Counted from the stretch's first letter, positions 23,755 to 36,308 are shown. The stretch is 64,000 nt of DNA from Chrysogorgia sp. JL179-B06 (GCA_035772405.1 JAYKKM010000504.1:421001-485000); one strand, 5' to 3'. Numbers and translations are program-made. The notes: generated by a model not told the origin, from the sequence alone.

Positions 23755-25430
23755 AGTAGACAAATGATACATGGATGGTTGTGAAGCTCATATCCTCAGA
23801 AAATGATTCTGAGTCCCGGACAGGAATCGAACCTGTAACCTGATTGCCGCTGAGACGCTCTAACCATTGAGCTACCGATACTCAGATGGAGAGTGCAGAA
23901 GGTTACAATTCGACATAATACATTCGGTTTATATAGGTATACGGTACTGCCTATGCAGCTTGCATTGATCACTAATGCAGTGTATATATTAACACATCCA
24001 AGTATTACTGATATAATATAGTGACTGCCGTATAGGCAGTACATATATCAATTGATCAACCAGTACATCATTGTATCCATTCTCTTTCCATCGTCGTCGT
24101 GATGGCTCAATGGTTAGAGTCACCGGCAATCAGAAGGTTATAATTTTTTTCAACCGGAATAATTTTTCTGAGGAGGCTGACGATCGTCCATGTATTGTAT
24201 ACTGGTCTATATTCCATAAACAATCTGTGTCTAGCTGGCCTAGTGGCCATAACTTATAACTTATTGATTCTGTGAATAGGCTTGGACAATGCTGGTCCTA
24301 GGCTTGTAATGTAAAATACAGCTTATATAGGATTATATTGACATTGGATATGTTGACATTCACTATGTCAGCAGAAATTGATAGGGATTGAACAAGTACT
24401 GTGTCAGCTAGATCAATGTCAACAAGCGGGTTAGGAATGTCATCCTGAACATTGGTTATATATGCGCATGGTGATATAATTTAGATACTATAGTACACAA
24501 CGCCATGTATTGTTGCACATACATAGCTTTTGTATTAATAACCATGAAAATATGGTATCTGCACTAGGCATTTATTATTATTATTATTATTATTATTAAT
24601 AATAATAATAAAATATACAATAATATTTATGGATAGCCCCTTCAACTCTAACACTATTATCAATGGGCATCTTGTTTCCTAACAAATTACAGTTATTAAT
24701 ACAAATATAAACACATATTTATATGTACAATGTTACAACAACTAATTTTAACTCAAAAGTTGTATAAATCCTGCACATTAACCGATCAGTTGCAAGTCCC
24801 CACTTAGAAAAGATCAGTTTCCCTGCCCTGTGTTGAGACCTACCAAGAACATCAATATTATAGTTATCCACATTCCACATCCATGCCAGCTCCACATCGC
24901 AGCAGTCTAATGTGGGTAGAATAATCAACTTACTTTATATAATCATCCACACAAACAATCGGGGTAGAATCCCTAATACGTGTTAGTAAACCCAATTTGA
25001 ATAGAGTTGAGCAACTAAAAGAAGAGCTTCTTTTAGTTCTCAATTACTTGAATTAGATAATAGCCCATTCATTCGCCAAACTGAATACATTTTCAGTTGA
25101 CAATATCTCTGAGAGCTTTGTATTGTCTTAATTTAATTGTTTCATAGGACATCAAACTAAATACATGTATCCCAAACTTTTTAATTTTTGGGTGCAGCAA
25201 CAGAATAGTGGGGAAGTCTATACTGCTGTTTCTACCATCAATCATCAAGAAAGAAATTACTTTTCTCACACTATTGATGATTGATGAAATAATCAACTGC
25301 AAAGTAGTTGTATACAGACACCAAAGGCTGTTGAAGGAAGAAAAGTGCATATTTATCATACAACGAGTGCCCTTTAAAAAAATAAAATGTGTTCAAATGT
25401 CTACGGATGCATATAGCGCAAGTGTATAGG
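23755..25430 (+). repeat. Dispersed 1.8 kb repeat, copy 2, with internal inversion
   Basis: It matches 1975-3770 in the same orientation up to about 25000. The block 25020-25430 then matches 3338-3760 in reverse orientation. The right border abuts the truncated BEL/Pao element. Landmarks include the tRNA-like SINE segment (23800-23885) and the (TTA/AAT)n run near 24572. Confidence 0.6.
23800..23885 (-). repeat. tRNA-derived SINE head
   Basis: On the minus strand a tRNA-like sequence runs GAGTATCGGTAGCTCAATGG... to GGTTCGATTCC...GGGACTC. It has a good A box (TAGCTCAATGGTTAGAGC), a good B box (GGTTCGATTCC), a T arm (ACAGG/CCTGT) and an acceptor stem with one mismatch. The anticodon arm does not fold well and no CCA or gene-like flank is present. 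The same sequence, more decayed, is at 2040-2105. It is a pol III-promoted SINE head and not a functional tRNA gene. Confidence 0.65.
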
Positions 25431-25439
25431 AGTCCATTC

Positions 25440-28269
25440 CATTCAGATTGCGTTCTGTGCAGATTCCGTAAAGAATACGTGGCATTTATGTGTGACGTAG
25501 AAGCTATGTTCCACCAGGTGAAAGTCACGAAGGATGCAGAGATCTCTTGCGTTTTCTGTGGTGGGAATTAAGATGGCGACACCGAATTGAACCGAAAGAG
25601 TACAGAATGACAGTACACCTGTTTGGAGCTACGTCCTCTCTAGGCTGCTCAAACTTCGCCCTGAAATCAACCGCTAATGACAACGAGCTGGAAGAGATTG
25701 GTTCCGCAGCTGCCAACTTTCTCCGCGACGATTTCTATGTCGACGATGGTCTCAAGTCTGTATCATCTGTCGAAGAAGCAGTAACGCTCATTAAAGATGT
25801 CAAGAAGATGTGCAAGAAATGAGGTTCAACTTACATAAGTTTACCTATAACAGCAAGGACGTTATTAATAACATCCCAATACGAGACCGAGCCGAGTACA
25901 TCAAGAAGCTTGACCTCAATCACGACATCCTTCCAGTCGAACGCGCACTCGTCAAATGGAGAGCAGATCTGCTTGGGCTACAAGAGTTCTCTATTGCAAG
26001 ATGTTACAAGCCAAGCGATTTTGGTAACGTTGCTAAAACAGAACTGCACCACTTCTCCGATGCAAGTATCAAAGGATATGGACAGTGTTCGTATCAACGT
26101 CTGATCAACGAGCAAGGAGATGTCCACCTCGCATTTGTGATCGGCAAGGCCAGAGTCACACCACTTAAACTAGTCACCATTCCAAGGCTAGAGCTGACGG
26201 CAGCCGTGGTCTCCGCAAGGGTTGACGAGCAAGTAAAGAAATAATTGCGCCTAGAACAAGAAGTCGAAGAGTTCTTCTGGACCGACAGCAAAGTAGTACT
26301 TGGCTACATCGCAAACGAGTCCAGAAGGTTTCACGTGTATGTGGCAAATCGTGTCCAAGAAATTCACGACAAGACATCCCCCCATCAATGGAAGCATGTG
26401 GACACCAAGTCTAATCCTGCGCACGACGCATCACGTGGCATCAGGGTTCGCGACTTTCCCACTTCGCAATGGATTACTGGACCAGACTTTCTATGGAAAA
26501 TGATCAGAAGACGATCCAGAGATAAAGAAAGCCATCTCTATGTTAACCGTAGGTCCGGTTCCAGAATCGCCATTGATTGACCGCATAGAGCAGTTCTCCG
26601 ATTGGTTTCGAGTGAAGAGAGCCGTTTCCCTGTGTATCCGTTACACGAGAAAGCTGAAGAACCTGGCTATGACAAGAAATCGTTCTAAGCAAAGGGTCAC
26701 GACAAACTTTAACTTCACTGATTCAAGTTATCATTCGGTCACGGTGAAATAATTGCAACATGCTGAAGCTGTGATAGTCAAGGCCGCCCAAGCCATTTCC
26801 TTTCATAAGGAAATCAAATGCCTAATGAAGATCAGATCCATTGTACAAGAATCGAACGTACTGCAGAAGTTAGACCCCTTCGTAGATGAGCACGGAATTC
26901 TGCGCGTCGGCGGCCGTCTTAAACAAGCCAACTTGCCAGACAACGTAAAGTTTCCAGCGATTTTACCGAGAAAGGGGTGCGTCACAAAGCCGATCGTAGT
27001 TCGATATTTTAATGAGAAAAGCAAGCACCAAGGAAGAAATACCACCACGAATGAGATGCGAATATACGATCCAACGGATTTTGGATTATCGGTGGTTCCT
27101 CTGCTGTTTCCGACTACATCTTCAACTGCGTGGTATGCCGCAAGCTCCGCGGTAGTACTCAGTCTCAGAAAATGAGTGATCTCCCGAAGGACAGACTCGA
27201 GCCAGCACCGCCTTTCACGTATTGTGCTGTGGACTACTTTGGACAATGGATTATCAAAGAAAGAAGGAAGGAGATAAAGAGATATGGCGTTATCTTCACC
27301 TGTATGTCTTCCAGGGCCATCCACATTGAAGTTTCGCACACTCTTGAAACCGACTCGTTTATTAACGCCCTTCGCCGTTTTATTTGTCGCCGAGGTCCTA
27401 TTCGTCAGCTAAGAAGCGATCAGGGAACGAAGTTCGTTGGAGCAAAGAACGAGCTAAAGAAAGCCCTAAATGAAATGGACGAAGAAAAAATCAAGAAGGA
27501 ACTTCTGAAAAACAATTGTGATTTGGTCAACGTTAAGATGAACGTGCCCTCAGCCAGCCATATGGGAGGTGTTTGGGAACGCCAAATACGAAGTGCTCGA
27601 AGTGTACTGTCAGCCCTACTGGTAAACAATGGAACGCAGCTCGATGAAGAATCTCTCAGTACTTTTATGTGTGAAGCAGAAGCTATCATATACAGCCGAC
27701 CACTAGCAGTCGACAGTCTTCATGATCCACAAGCACCTTGCCCCCCGCCACCCAACCATTTGTTGACAATGAAATCTAAAGTGGTGCTGCCTCCTCCCGG
27801 AAATTTCCAGGATGCCGACAAATATTCAAGAATTAGACGATGGAGACGTGTTCAACATTTGGCAAATGAGTTCTGGAGTCTGGTGGAGAAAGGAATTCTG
27901 CAGTCCCTCCAGCTACGCCAGAAGTGGTTACGACCAAGACGAGATATTCATGTTGGCGATGTCGTTCTCATTAAGAATGATCACACTCCCCGAAATCATT
28001 GGCAGCTTGCTCGAGTCACCGAGTCATACCAGAGCGAAGATGGTTATGTAAGAAAGGTACAGCTACGCCTAGGAGACTCAACCATTGATAACAAAGGAGT
28101 ACCAAAGACCAAGGCGCTTTTCCTGGAAAGACGCATCCACAATTGGTGTTGTTGGTGCCCTGAAGGAGCCATGAACAAAGAGACGCATTATGAAGATATC
28201 GGTGGTGTTGTGCCAATTTTTAAATGTTTGATTCAGTTGAAATTAGATAATTTCAGAGGAGCCATGTAA
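25440..28269 (+). mobile_element. BEL/Pao LTR retrotransposon, 5'-truncated and broken
   Basis: The pol region is readable in order but in several frames. Reverse transcriptase comes first (YVAFMCDVEAMFHQVKV with the first catalytic Asp, then DDFYVDDGLKS with the YVDD box near 25730-25750). Pao-type A17/RNase H-like sequence follows (HHFSDASIKGYG; TIPRLELTAAV; FFWTDSKVVLGYI). Next are the zinc-binding domain (26753-27050) and the integrase with its C-terminal domain. Gag, protease and the 5' LTR are absent. In-frame stops occur at 25570, 25820, 26242 and 26750, among others. It starts abruptly next to an inverted repeat fragment. Confidence 0.75.
26753..28269 (+). pseudogene. BEL/Pao integrase with C-terminal DUF5641-like domain
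   Basis: An upstream frame (26753-27175) carries the zinc-binding part (DEHGILRVGGRLKQ). A longer intact frame (27130-28269) carries the core: CAVDYFGQW (first Asp), IRQLRSDQGTKFVGA (second Asp) and SHMGGVWERQIRS (Glu). It ends with a DUF5641-like tail (WLRPRRDIHVGDVVLI, WQLARVTESY). The integrase would insert retrotransposon cDNA. The core looks preserved, but the frame change near 27130 and the upstream stops disconnect it from the polyprotein. Confidence 0.75.
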
Positions 28270-28935
28270 TGATCGCCTAACGATCTTTGCGATAGTAGGT
28301 TTATTTATGCTTGTCTTTATAACTTTATATAATTATGTTATTAATAGTTAGCTTGACATTTCCGTGTTATATGATATGTAACTAAAATATCGATATTTTA
28401 GTATTTTTTCCATTTTACAATAAAAAATGCTAGCCACTTCCTCGTTTTTCCTTTCCTTCCCTTTTTGTCTTTTTCTCTGGTAGTTCCATGGTTTCACACA
28501 GACAAATCCCATTCATCCAAACTATCACCACCCACTAGTTTCCACATCGTCAGACCAAATTAAATCGATCAGATATAATAATAATAATTGTAACAAAGTT
28601 ATTCCATTTCATTCAATTTTTATTCCAACCCCATATATACATGTACTGTACTACTAAACTTAAACCCCAGACTCGGGTGGGTCCCATTCCCCCAATCACC
28701 ACTCTCGAATTTCTATATCTCTACAACCAAATCATTTCAGATGAAAACTATTATAATAACTTCATTTAGTCTCATATTCATTCCATTTCATGTTCATCTG
28801 CATAGTAAATATTCCACCAGCAGCAAAGTTTAAATATTGACCTCACTCCATTTCGGTCCATCCATCATCAACCACTACATCATGGGTACCACTATATTCC
28901 CAGGATCTGAATACCTGACTTTATACTCTTAGAAG
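28270..28935. other. Possible BEL 3' UTR/LTR remnant, then unique-looking DNA
   Basis: The first ~170 bp after the BEL pol stop could belong to its 3' LTR (an aataaa signal occurs near 28421), but no matching 5' LTR exists to prove it. Nothing else recognised. Confidence 0.35.
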
Positions 28936-29075
28936 AAGAGGAGTAATATGACAATATCTAGGTGTGTTATAGATTAGCCTAGCGGATGCATTAAGTACTC
29001 TTTGAAGCTTGTACACTTGACAGTCTGGAAGACCATATAGCAGACTATTACAATAGGCAATGCGGCAATGTGTAT
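28935..29075 (-). pseudogene. Short LINE reverse transcriptase fragment
   Basis: Minus-strand translation reads NSLLYGLPDCQVYKLQRVLN followed by ASARLI-like and THLDIV pieces. This is the post-catalytic 'thumb' region typical of CR1/L2-like LINEs. Only about 45 codons survive. Confidence 0.55.
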
Positions 29076-29120
29076 AATATATACGGCAATATGTGTATAA
29101 AACAATATGTGTATAATAGT

Positions 29121-29207
29121 TAACAATTATTCACCAAAGTGGAAGAGTGAATAGTGGTGGATATTTACGAGGTAAATATCCAACCACTATTCACTGAATA
29201 ATTGTTT
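29121..29207. mobile_element. Foldback hairpin
   Basis: acaattattcaccaaagtgg...agtgaatagtggtggatatttac is followed by its inverted copy gtaaatatccaaccactattcactgaataattgt. Related end sequences near 30085-30178 suggest a larger inverted-repeat element spanning about 29.1-30.2 kb. Confidence 0.55.
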
Positions 29208-29459
29208 TAGCATATACCAAAACAAATTGATAAAAAATAAGTAAAGTGCGAAACGCAAGGCAAAAAATTCCCTCGTTTCCATATTTGGAGTTCGCCTTTC
29301 CATATTTGGAGTTGTTTATCAGCTTTGACAAACTGACAGCAGCCGGTCGTTTTGAAAACCTTTCGAAGTTGGATCAAAGTAAGGCAAAAGACCACTGGAT
29401 TGTAACTCAAAGGAAATGTTTTAATACTGTACATGGGAAAACCTGAGGACAAAGGATAA

Positions 29460-31435
29460 CTAATAAATTATGGGTGAGTAAACGACAGTAATTGTTCTTT
29501 TCAAAGCGTTTTTATTTCGGTCAGTCATCAGTGCAATGACAATGTTTCATGTGTTTAGTCGTTGAATTCCCATTAATTTATAAAGATTTCTGTTGGTGTT
29601 TACTGTTATAAAATTGGTAGTATGTTTTCAAGGTCATTTGTTTAGTATAAAGTTCATTATCGCCAGTTTCTTTGGCAGTGTATCGCGGTAATCTTTATGG
29701 CCGAAACCGTACTAATTCTTTACGTTTTGCTTGGTTTTGTTGTAACCGAAATGATTTTTAAATGTTATTAAATGTTATTAAATTCTATATGAAAGGCAAT
29801 TCAAATTGTCTCAAACTATATAAAGACGAATATCGTCATATGAACTACGGAGAACACTTCTCTTTCAAAATATTTGAACGAAAACTGATATCAGTTCGTC
29901 CAATCAAGTTTGTTTTCGGAGCATATCATTCGTTGTTCTGCGGATTTTTGAGCACTTTCTATTCTCTCTTTGAAACTTATTTTTCATAAATATTACCTAA
30001 AATAATTTTCCTACATACCAATTTCTTGCATTATGTAAAAAGAAAATCGTTCAAGAGAATGACACCATCTTGTTTTGCGAAACAGTGAATAGTGCAGGAT
30101 ATACCGAGCTAGAGGAACCAATCAGATTGCGCGAAAAGTACTATCCACTGTTTTGGTATTATGCTAACAATGTATAATAAAGCGTGTTTAAAAAAGCGTG
30201 TTTGTCCACTCACACTAATTATGACACAAACAAACGATTACGTAATGAACCAGACGTATATATAGGCAAACGCTGATAAACACGCTTTACTTGACTCTGA
30301 AGATGACCGCCGCTGAGGCCGTCGAAATGAAACAGTTTTTCTCAAGACTACAACAACCTGGACGATCAACTTCACACATATAATGATACTCCTACTGTAT
30401 AGGTTCAAACCATTTACTTTGTCTCGGTAAGTGTTATCAGCCTCAGCTCCAGATATCACAAAAACCGAATCCAATAATTGTTTAATATTTTGTAGGTGGC
30501 AAGACATCGATAATTATCTGTAGGTTTTTAGCCAATCACAATCGAGATTGTATGAGTATTGTATAATAAAAAGTTATAAACGCGCATTACAAAGTTCCCA
30601 GTCGGCAAGTACAGTAAACGACAAACCACTTCGCAAGCTTTTCCTATGTCCTATTTCGCCTTGAACAACAACAACATCCACGAACGAAGACGAAGTACAG
30701 AAATGCATGACCGAACGAATAATATTGAGTGAAGTACACGGAAATGTTGTCAACACAACCAAACTAAACTTGTCAACATAACTCGCACAAAAGAAAAACC
30801 TCTAAAACGAGAAAGATATAGCTTATACCTTTGAAAAAATAACTGAAACCTTGTCAGTGATGACATGGCTTTTCGATATTTGTTGAAAACTTCTTTGCTA
30901 ATTTAACAAAAGAACACTCGATTCCAACACAGGCAACGAAAAGAAATGTTGGATCGGAATACCTCACGAAGAGCGCGGCCATTTCTGAATAATATAGGGG
31001 ATAAGGCTTTTCGATATTTGTCGAAAACTTCTCGCTATTTAATTGAAGAACAATGCCACTGATCTAGTGATCTATACGGAATACCCGCACGAAGAGCGCG
31101 GCCATTTTCGAATGCCATACTCAATTATGACAATAATATAGACGATAATTGTCGGCAGTTTCCGAGCTTGCGCAGTTGTAATTTGAAGACCAAACAACCA
31201 AGAGAACAAGATCACCGTGACTATATGGGTACCGCTGACCGCGGTACCCACAAAAAATATGCAGAAAAGGCAAATTAATTGCTCAACACAGACTCACAGT
31301 GACTACGAATTTATTTACCTTTTATTCGTGCCTGTCTCGGTGATCTTGCCCGTCAACACTACAGTTTCGGCATGAAATCAGCTGATAAACTCTATAATCA
31401 TATTTGTTCAAAAATCAAAACAAACAGCATCCGCT
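29460..31435. other. Gene-free stretch with a direct duplication
   Basis: No supported gene. Around 30868-31115 a unit of about 130 bp containing ggcttttcgatatttgt and acgaagagcgcggccatttt is present twice in direct orientation. A perfect short palindrome (gggtaccgctgaccgcggtaccc) is at about 31226-31248. Confidence 0.45.
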
Positions 31436-31601
31436 GAAAGTTGCAGATGGAAGGTTAAACGCCCGATTCGTAGCCGCTAGATCAAGAGTAGCTCCCTTAA
31501 AGGAACTGTGACAATTCCCAGACTAGAGCTACATGTTGCAGTGTTAGCGAGTCGTCTTGGTAAACCCATTCTAAGCGAATCACGTTTAAGCTTTCAAAAG
31601 G

Positions 31602-31982
31602 TAATCTATTATTATTACTCTTTTATTTATCTATTATTATTACTCTTTGTAATAACAGTAGATATAGTCTTCGCTCTTCAGAAAGAACCCTACTCAAACA
31701 GCCTAAATTCAAATCACTTAAAACATTTGGTGATCGATCCTTCTCGGCTGCAGCACCCAGACTATGGAATGAACTACCGATAGGAATTCGGGAAAGTATT
31801 AATGTCAACATTTTTAAGAGATCACTTAAGACATACCTTTTTAAAGTAGCATTCAACAATTGATTATGTAATTTTTAACAGTTACTACAGTAGCTAGGTT
31901 TTTATGATTGTAATGCGCATTTGAACAATTTTGTTGCTAATTTGCGCAATATAAATGCTTATAATTATAATTAATTATTTTT
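31602..31982 (+). mobile_element. LINE 3' end inserted in BEL element
   Basis: The plus strand codes FSAAAPRLWNELPIGIRES and SLKTYLFKVAFNN-stop, the C-terminal end of a jockey-superfamily RT protein. An AT-rich 3' UTR ends near aattataattaatta. The insertion separates the A17 motif block from the TDSRVALSWI block of the BEL element. Confidence 0.65.
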
Positions 31983-32452
31983 CAGACAGCCGCGTTGCTC
32001 TTTCTTGGATTCAAGGTCAACCGCGCAGCTACAAAGCGTTTGTGTCAAGTCGAATAAGTGGAATGCAACTCGCAATCTGATGAGTGGTGTCATTGCCCCA
32101 CCGAATGTGGCTGATGATGTGTCAAAGGGAATCTCAATTAAGTGAAGAAATAAATGGAAGATGGCTAAATGGTCCCAACTTCTTGAGGTTACTCGAAGAT
32201 CTCTAGCCGATGGAGCGAGACACGCCAAATATGAATGAAGTAAACAAGGAAAGACTAAAGGTCCACATCACATGCGCTGCAATTATTCCCAATCCTGTCC
32301 TCAAGAAGTGTCAAGACTTCTCCAGATGGCGAAGACTTCTCAGAGTTAAACGTCAAATCTAGACGCACAAACAACGAAAAAATGGACCTGGGTACATTAA
32401 CAGCCAAAGAAATTGAATGCGCAGAAGATTATTGGCTGAAAACAGCACAATC

Positions 32453-34125
32453 CAACGTCCCCAGGGCCTTCGCGGGCAAGATGGCGGCGAGGCGAGGGAA
32501 GGCCCTGGCAAAGGCTGGACCAAAACTGCCGTTGATTCGTTGTAGCATTTAATTGAATTAAATGCTCACAACTGTCTCTATTGGTCAATAATTGCATGGC
32601 CAGGCGCCTGTTTATATTACTGAGTTGCTAACTAAATATCAACCTACTCGTACTTTGAGATCATCTGACCAAAATCTTCTACTCGAGCCAAAATCCAAAA
32701 CGGTGACTCATGGAGACAGAGTATTCTCGGTTGCAGCACCAAAACTGTGGAATTCATTACCACAGGAAATTTGAAGCTTTGAAATGTTAAGTAATTTTAA
32801 GTCTTTTATTTTTTTAAATTAATAGTTATTGTTCCTAGTGTTAATATATGTAGTAGGCTTTATCTTATAATGAAACTGTAATTAGTTTTTAAAAGTAACT
32901 TTAAGAATATATATATTATTGTAAGAGCATTGAGACTATTGTATAATGCTCCTAATACGTCTTTATTATTATTATTATTATACAATATTTGCTGTTGTGT
33001 TACAAGGTCTAAAATGAAACCACTATGAAGGAACGAATTTGAAGGTGAAACAGTAAGACAACTATAAGTCTAACAGGAGGCCATGTTGTGTAAACATGCT
33101 GTCTTTAATTATGCCACATAATTATCATATATTACACATGGCCTCTAAATCAAACAAAGCTTTCTTGATTTTTAATTTATAAATAACCTTACTGTAGCTA
33201 CTATATTTGTCTTTATATTCCTGGTGTGCCTGGTTGAACACTATTCACTCACAGAAAATTAGGGTAATGATTTAAATAAATCATCCTGGTATTTCAAAGG
33301 GTACCAGAACGTGTTTATTATTTTCTGAGTTATGTTTTCTAATTTGAGCATACATTATTTGTTTACAGCTAAATAAACGCCATAACATTCAAATATATTT
33401 CACAAATACGATCACAAAAATCGAAATATCTATTTCAAAGATTTACCACAAATGTCGAAATTAGTGTTGCCTCTTTTCCGGCAGTTTACAACCTCAAAAA
33501 TATTTTATAGTTTTCAGATTGTGTGTTAGAACGACTTTCGCTTATCAAAATGTTGTCATCTTGGTTTGCTACCATCGAAATTTAAACTCGCAAATTCCGT
33601 TTTTCCATACGTTTTTGGGCTAAACATATAAAAATTGCTCTCCGAAGGCTTCCCGTGTCCTTTTCTTCTCGTGATACAAAAATCAGTATGATCCGAAAAG
33701 AGAAAAAAGCCTTTATATCGAAAACTATAATTCCGCTACAGTAAACACAGTGTATATGTAGCCTCCTTCGCAGCCATCACCGCGCGCTCCACTTAACCGA
33801 GTTGTTCCGGATCAGTGGAACGCCGGAACACTTTAATTATTGGATATTTATCGTTTGTGGAAGTGAGAATAAGAGGATGAATCATGTATTGGCCTGTATC
33901 TCTGGTAAAGTAATTAGTTTACGACACGCTCGATGTTCATATTGGGAAAAAGTGAAAAACATCTCACTAGTACTGAGTCTCTCATGATCAATAGTAGACA
34001 AACTAGCGGGAAAATTTTCCACATATAGTGGAATATTTTGTCACGTGGTTCAGCCTTTGCCAGGGTCTTCGCCCGACGCGTCCGCCATCTTGCCTAGCAC
34101 CGCGAAGGCCCTGGGGACGAGGTTG
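32453..34125. mobile_element. Non-autonomous inverted-repeat element with 9 bp target duplication
   Basis: The left end is caacgtccccagggccttcg. The right end, reversed, reads caacctcgtccccagggcctt. Matching continues through caagatggcgg and ccctggcaaaggctg, giving terminal inverted repeats of about 65 bp. It is flanked by AGCACAATC at 32444-32452 and 34126-34134. The interior holds a LINE 3' end (32592-32990) and no transposase. The 8-9 bp target size suggests mobilisation by a hAT-, P- or MULE-type transposase; which one is not determined. Confidence 0.7.
32592..32990 (+). mobile_element. 3' end of a CR1/L2-like LINE (same family as 15.4 kb)
   Basis: The plus-strand frame reads GQAPVYITELLTKYQPTRTL and FSVAAPKLWNSLPQEI, followed by a 3' UTR ending cctaatacgtctttattatt. 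It closely matches the copy at 15400-15665, confirming a shared family. 5' truncated; a stop interrupts the terminal codons. Confidence 0.7.
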
Positions 34126-34134
34126 AGCACAATC

Positions 34135-35339
34135 TGGGCTCCCCCAAAGAATGAAAAATGGAGAATTCAAAACGTTCACCCCATTTGTTGATGACAAAGG
34201 GATCATTATAGTTGGTGGACGTGTCGACCCCTCTTTACTATCGTATGACAACAAGCATACAGCTCTTGTAACTCGTGATGCTCATCAGTCCGGCCATCCA
34301 GGTGTAGCCACTACAACTGAAAAAATGAGAAGAAATTACTGGGTAGTCAAGGGAAACAACATAGACAAAAGTGTCAAACAACAGTGTACCTTTTGCAAGG
34401 AATTGCAACCAAAAGTCCAAACAGAGTTTATGGCGAATCGACCTGCCCAAAGAATACAGCCTTATACACCGCCTTTCCTCCAAACATCATGCGACTACTT
34501 TGGGCCAGTGAAGGTGAAAATTGGTCAAAATAAAACTGACAAACACTACGGCGTAATATTAACGTGTTTGAATGCCCGAGCAGTCCATTGTGAGTTGGCG
34601 GTCCTGAGAAGATTATTTGCATACCGCGGATACCCAAAATTCATGCTCTTCTACAACGGCCTGCAGATGGTGGGAGCAGAGCATGAATTGCGTCTCATGA
34701 TCGAGAACTGGGACAAGGACAAACTAAAGGAATTCTGCGCTGAGCGTGGAATGGTGGGGCAGTTCACCACATCATTGAAACCCCATCACAACGGATGTGC
34801 AGAATCTGAATCTATGGTAAAATCCATCAAAACTACACTCAGGAAGGCAATCGGCGACGCCAATTTAACCCCGTTTGAGCTATACACTTGCCTTCTCGAA
34901 GCTGCTAATCTGGTAAATCAACAACCCATTGGCAGAATACCTCAAGATCTTGATGATGGTTCCTATCTGTGCCCTAATGACATTCTCGTGGGAAGAGCAA
35001 CAAATGAAATTCCACAGGGTCCGTTTCGCCACACGAATAATCCACGACACAGATTCTGTCAAAAAATAGTCGTGTCGTTCTGGAAGAAGTGACGTCCTCC
35101 CACAACTGGTGCCACGAAAGAAATGGACCGCAGAAAAGAGAAACGTAAGAGTCGATGATTTCGTTGTGGTAGCTGATCCCAATGCAGTCCAGGGAAAGTG
35201 GAACATAGGGAGAGTACAACAAGTGTTTCCAGGAGAAGACGGCAAGGTAGGAAATGTCCAAGTGAAGACGGCCACAGAAAATTACCTGAGACCAATCACA
35301 AAAATTTGTGTGATTTACCCAACCGAAGGATATGAATAG
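34135..35339 (+). pseudogene. BEL/Pao integrase and C-terminal domain
   Basis: The frame from 34151 reads a zinc-binding region (DDKGIIIVGGRVD, then HQSGHPGV and CTFCKEL). The integrase core follows: TSCDYFGPVKV (first Asp), YGVILTCLNARAVH, then FMLFYNGLQMVGA. In that last block the usual second Asp (in a 'SDNG' context) is replaced, reading FYNG, so the catalytic site is damaged. The Glu-containing block PHHNGCAESESMVKS follows. It stops at 35090-35092, and a second frame (35109-35339) carries the DUF5641-like end (VRVDDFVVVADPNAVQGKWN). Confidence 0.7.
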
Positions 35340-35370
35340 GAAAATGGGGAAACCCCATTGCGCGGTGGAA

Positions 35371-35660
35371 TGTTACGCTGGTTAATTTTTGAACTTTGAA
35401 CTATAGCAAACTCGCAAAGACTTATGGACCATGAGACATTGTACTTTTTGAACTGGCCATTTTTGTTCGCTGTTTACCGTTTATAAATGTTTATGTATCA
35501 CAAGCTTGGGCAAATGTAATTTTTTATCTTCAGATTATTATATTATACATATTAAATACTGAAAACTAAGCTTTGTCAGTTTCGTCATGATTCATCGCCA
35601 CAATACGTTTTTGAAAACTTTGCATCGTCAACACTGCGACAAAGGCGACAAGCGTTGCAA
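35371..35660 (+). other. Candidate 3' LTR of the BEL element
   Basis: After the pol stop there is a purine-rich stretch (aggaaaatgggg...ggtggaa), then TGTTACGCTGG, a plausible LTR start. The end is not definable because the 5' LTR is absent. TATA-like and poly(A)-like words occur near 35540-35560. Confidence 0.4.
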
Positions 35661-36021
35661 AAGTCGCAAGAAGACTTGTAAACCTTTTTAGGAGAATTGC
35701 AGATATAACGTTAATCAATATATTCAAATAATCGTAGACAAACGTTCGAAATAAATAAATTGCAAAAGAGGTGACCTGTCATATCTTGACTATAACGTCA
35801 ACAAACCATTTGTAATCCCTCCCTAAACTAACATAGCAACGCTAATTAAAAATATGCTAGATATTACCTAGTTAAAGATCCCTAGTTCTCAACATCTATT
35901 CACAATGATAGTAGTTCATGAACATGTGTAAAATTAAACAGATGTAAGTTGAACAGTTGCATAAAAATGCTTTTGAACATGAAGATAAAATAGTTGTTTA
36001 ACATATTACAACATACATACA

Positions 36022-36174
36022 AGAGGTTGTTTGGTCCTCCGAAGAGGTTTGCTGGTCCTCCGAAGAGGTTGAATTGTCCCCCAAAGAGGTTGTCTTGTCC
36101 TCCGAAGAGGTTGTCTTTTCCTCCGAAGAGGTTGAATTGTCCTCCGAAGAGGTTGAATTGCCCCCGAAGAGGTT
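36022..36174. repeat. 21 bp minisatellite
   Basis: About seven copies of a unit like gaagaggttgaattgtcctcc with variants (ttgtcttgt, ttgctggt). All three forward frames stay open because the unit is a multiple of three, giving glycine/phenylalanine-rich or serine/glutamate-rich artefact peptides. Confidence 0.85.
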
Positions 36175-36308
36175 GAGAGTCTCTTGTATAAACATAATAA
36201 ACTGGTATCTGGTCAAACCTGGTTACCTGGTCAAACACGGTTGGCTGTCTTGGCTGAATATTTTGATTTTAACGAGGCTTTAAAAATCTTTTGGCGTCAT
36301 GTCGATGA

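Larger units (their letters stand above)
31440..35370 (+). mobile_element. Second BEL/Pao retrotransposon, broken by two insertions
   Basis: Collinear BEL pol pieces: TIPRLELHVAVLASRLGKP (31508-31600, A17 domain), TDSRVALSWIQGQPRSYKAF (from 31985), KEIECAEDYWLKTAQ (to 32452), then the integrase from 34135. Two insertions separate them: a LINE 3' end (31602-31982) and a 1673 bp inverted-repeat element (32453-34125). Across the latter the reading frame is continuous once the insert and one target copy are ignored. The 5' part of the retrotransposon is missing. Confidence 0.7.

Noticed and set aside
23800..23885. Functional tRNA gene
   Set aside because: A and B boxes and T arm are good, but the anticodon arm does not pair, the acceptor stem has a mismatch, and a decayed second copy is embedded in a repeat; a SINE head explains it better.
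35900..36283. Several overlapping open frames with NLFGGQ- or SSEE-type repeats
   Set aside because: They result from the 21 bp minisatellite, which keeps all frames open; no conserved flanking protein.
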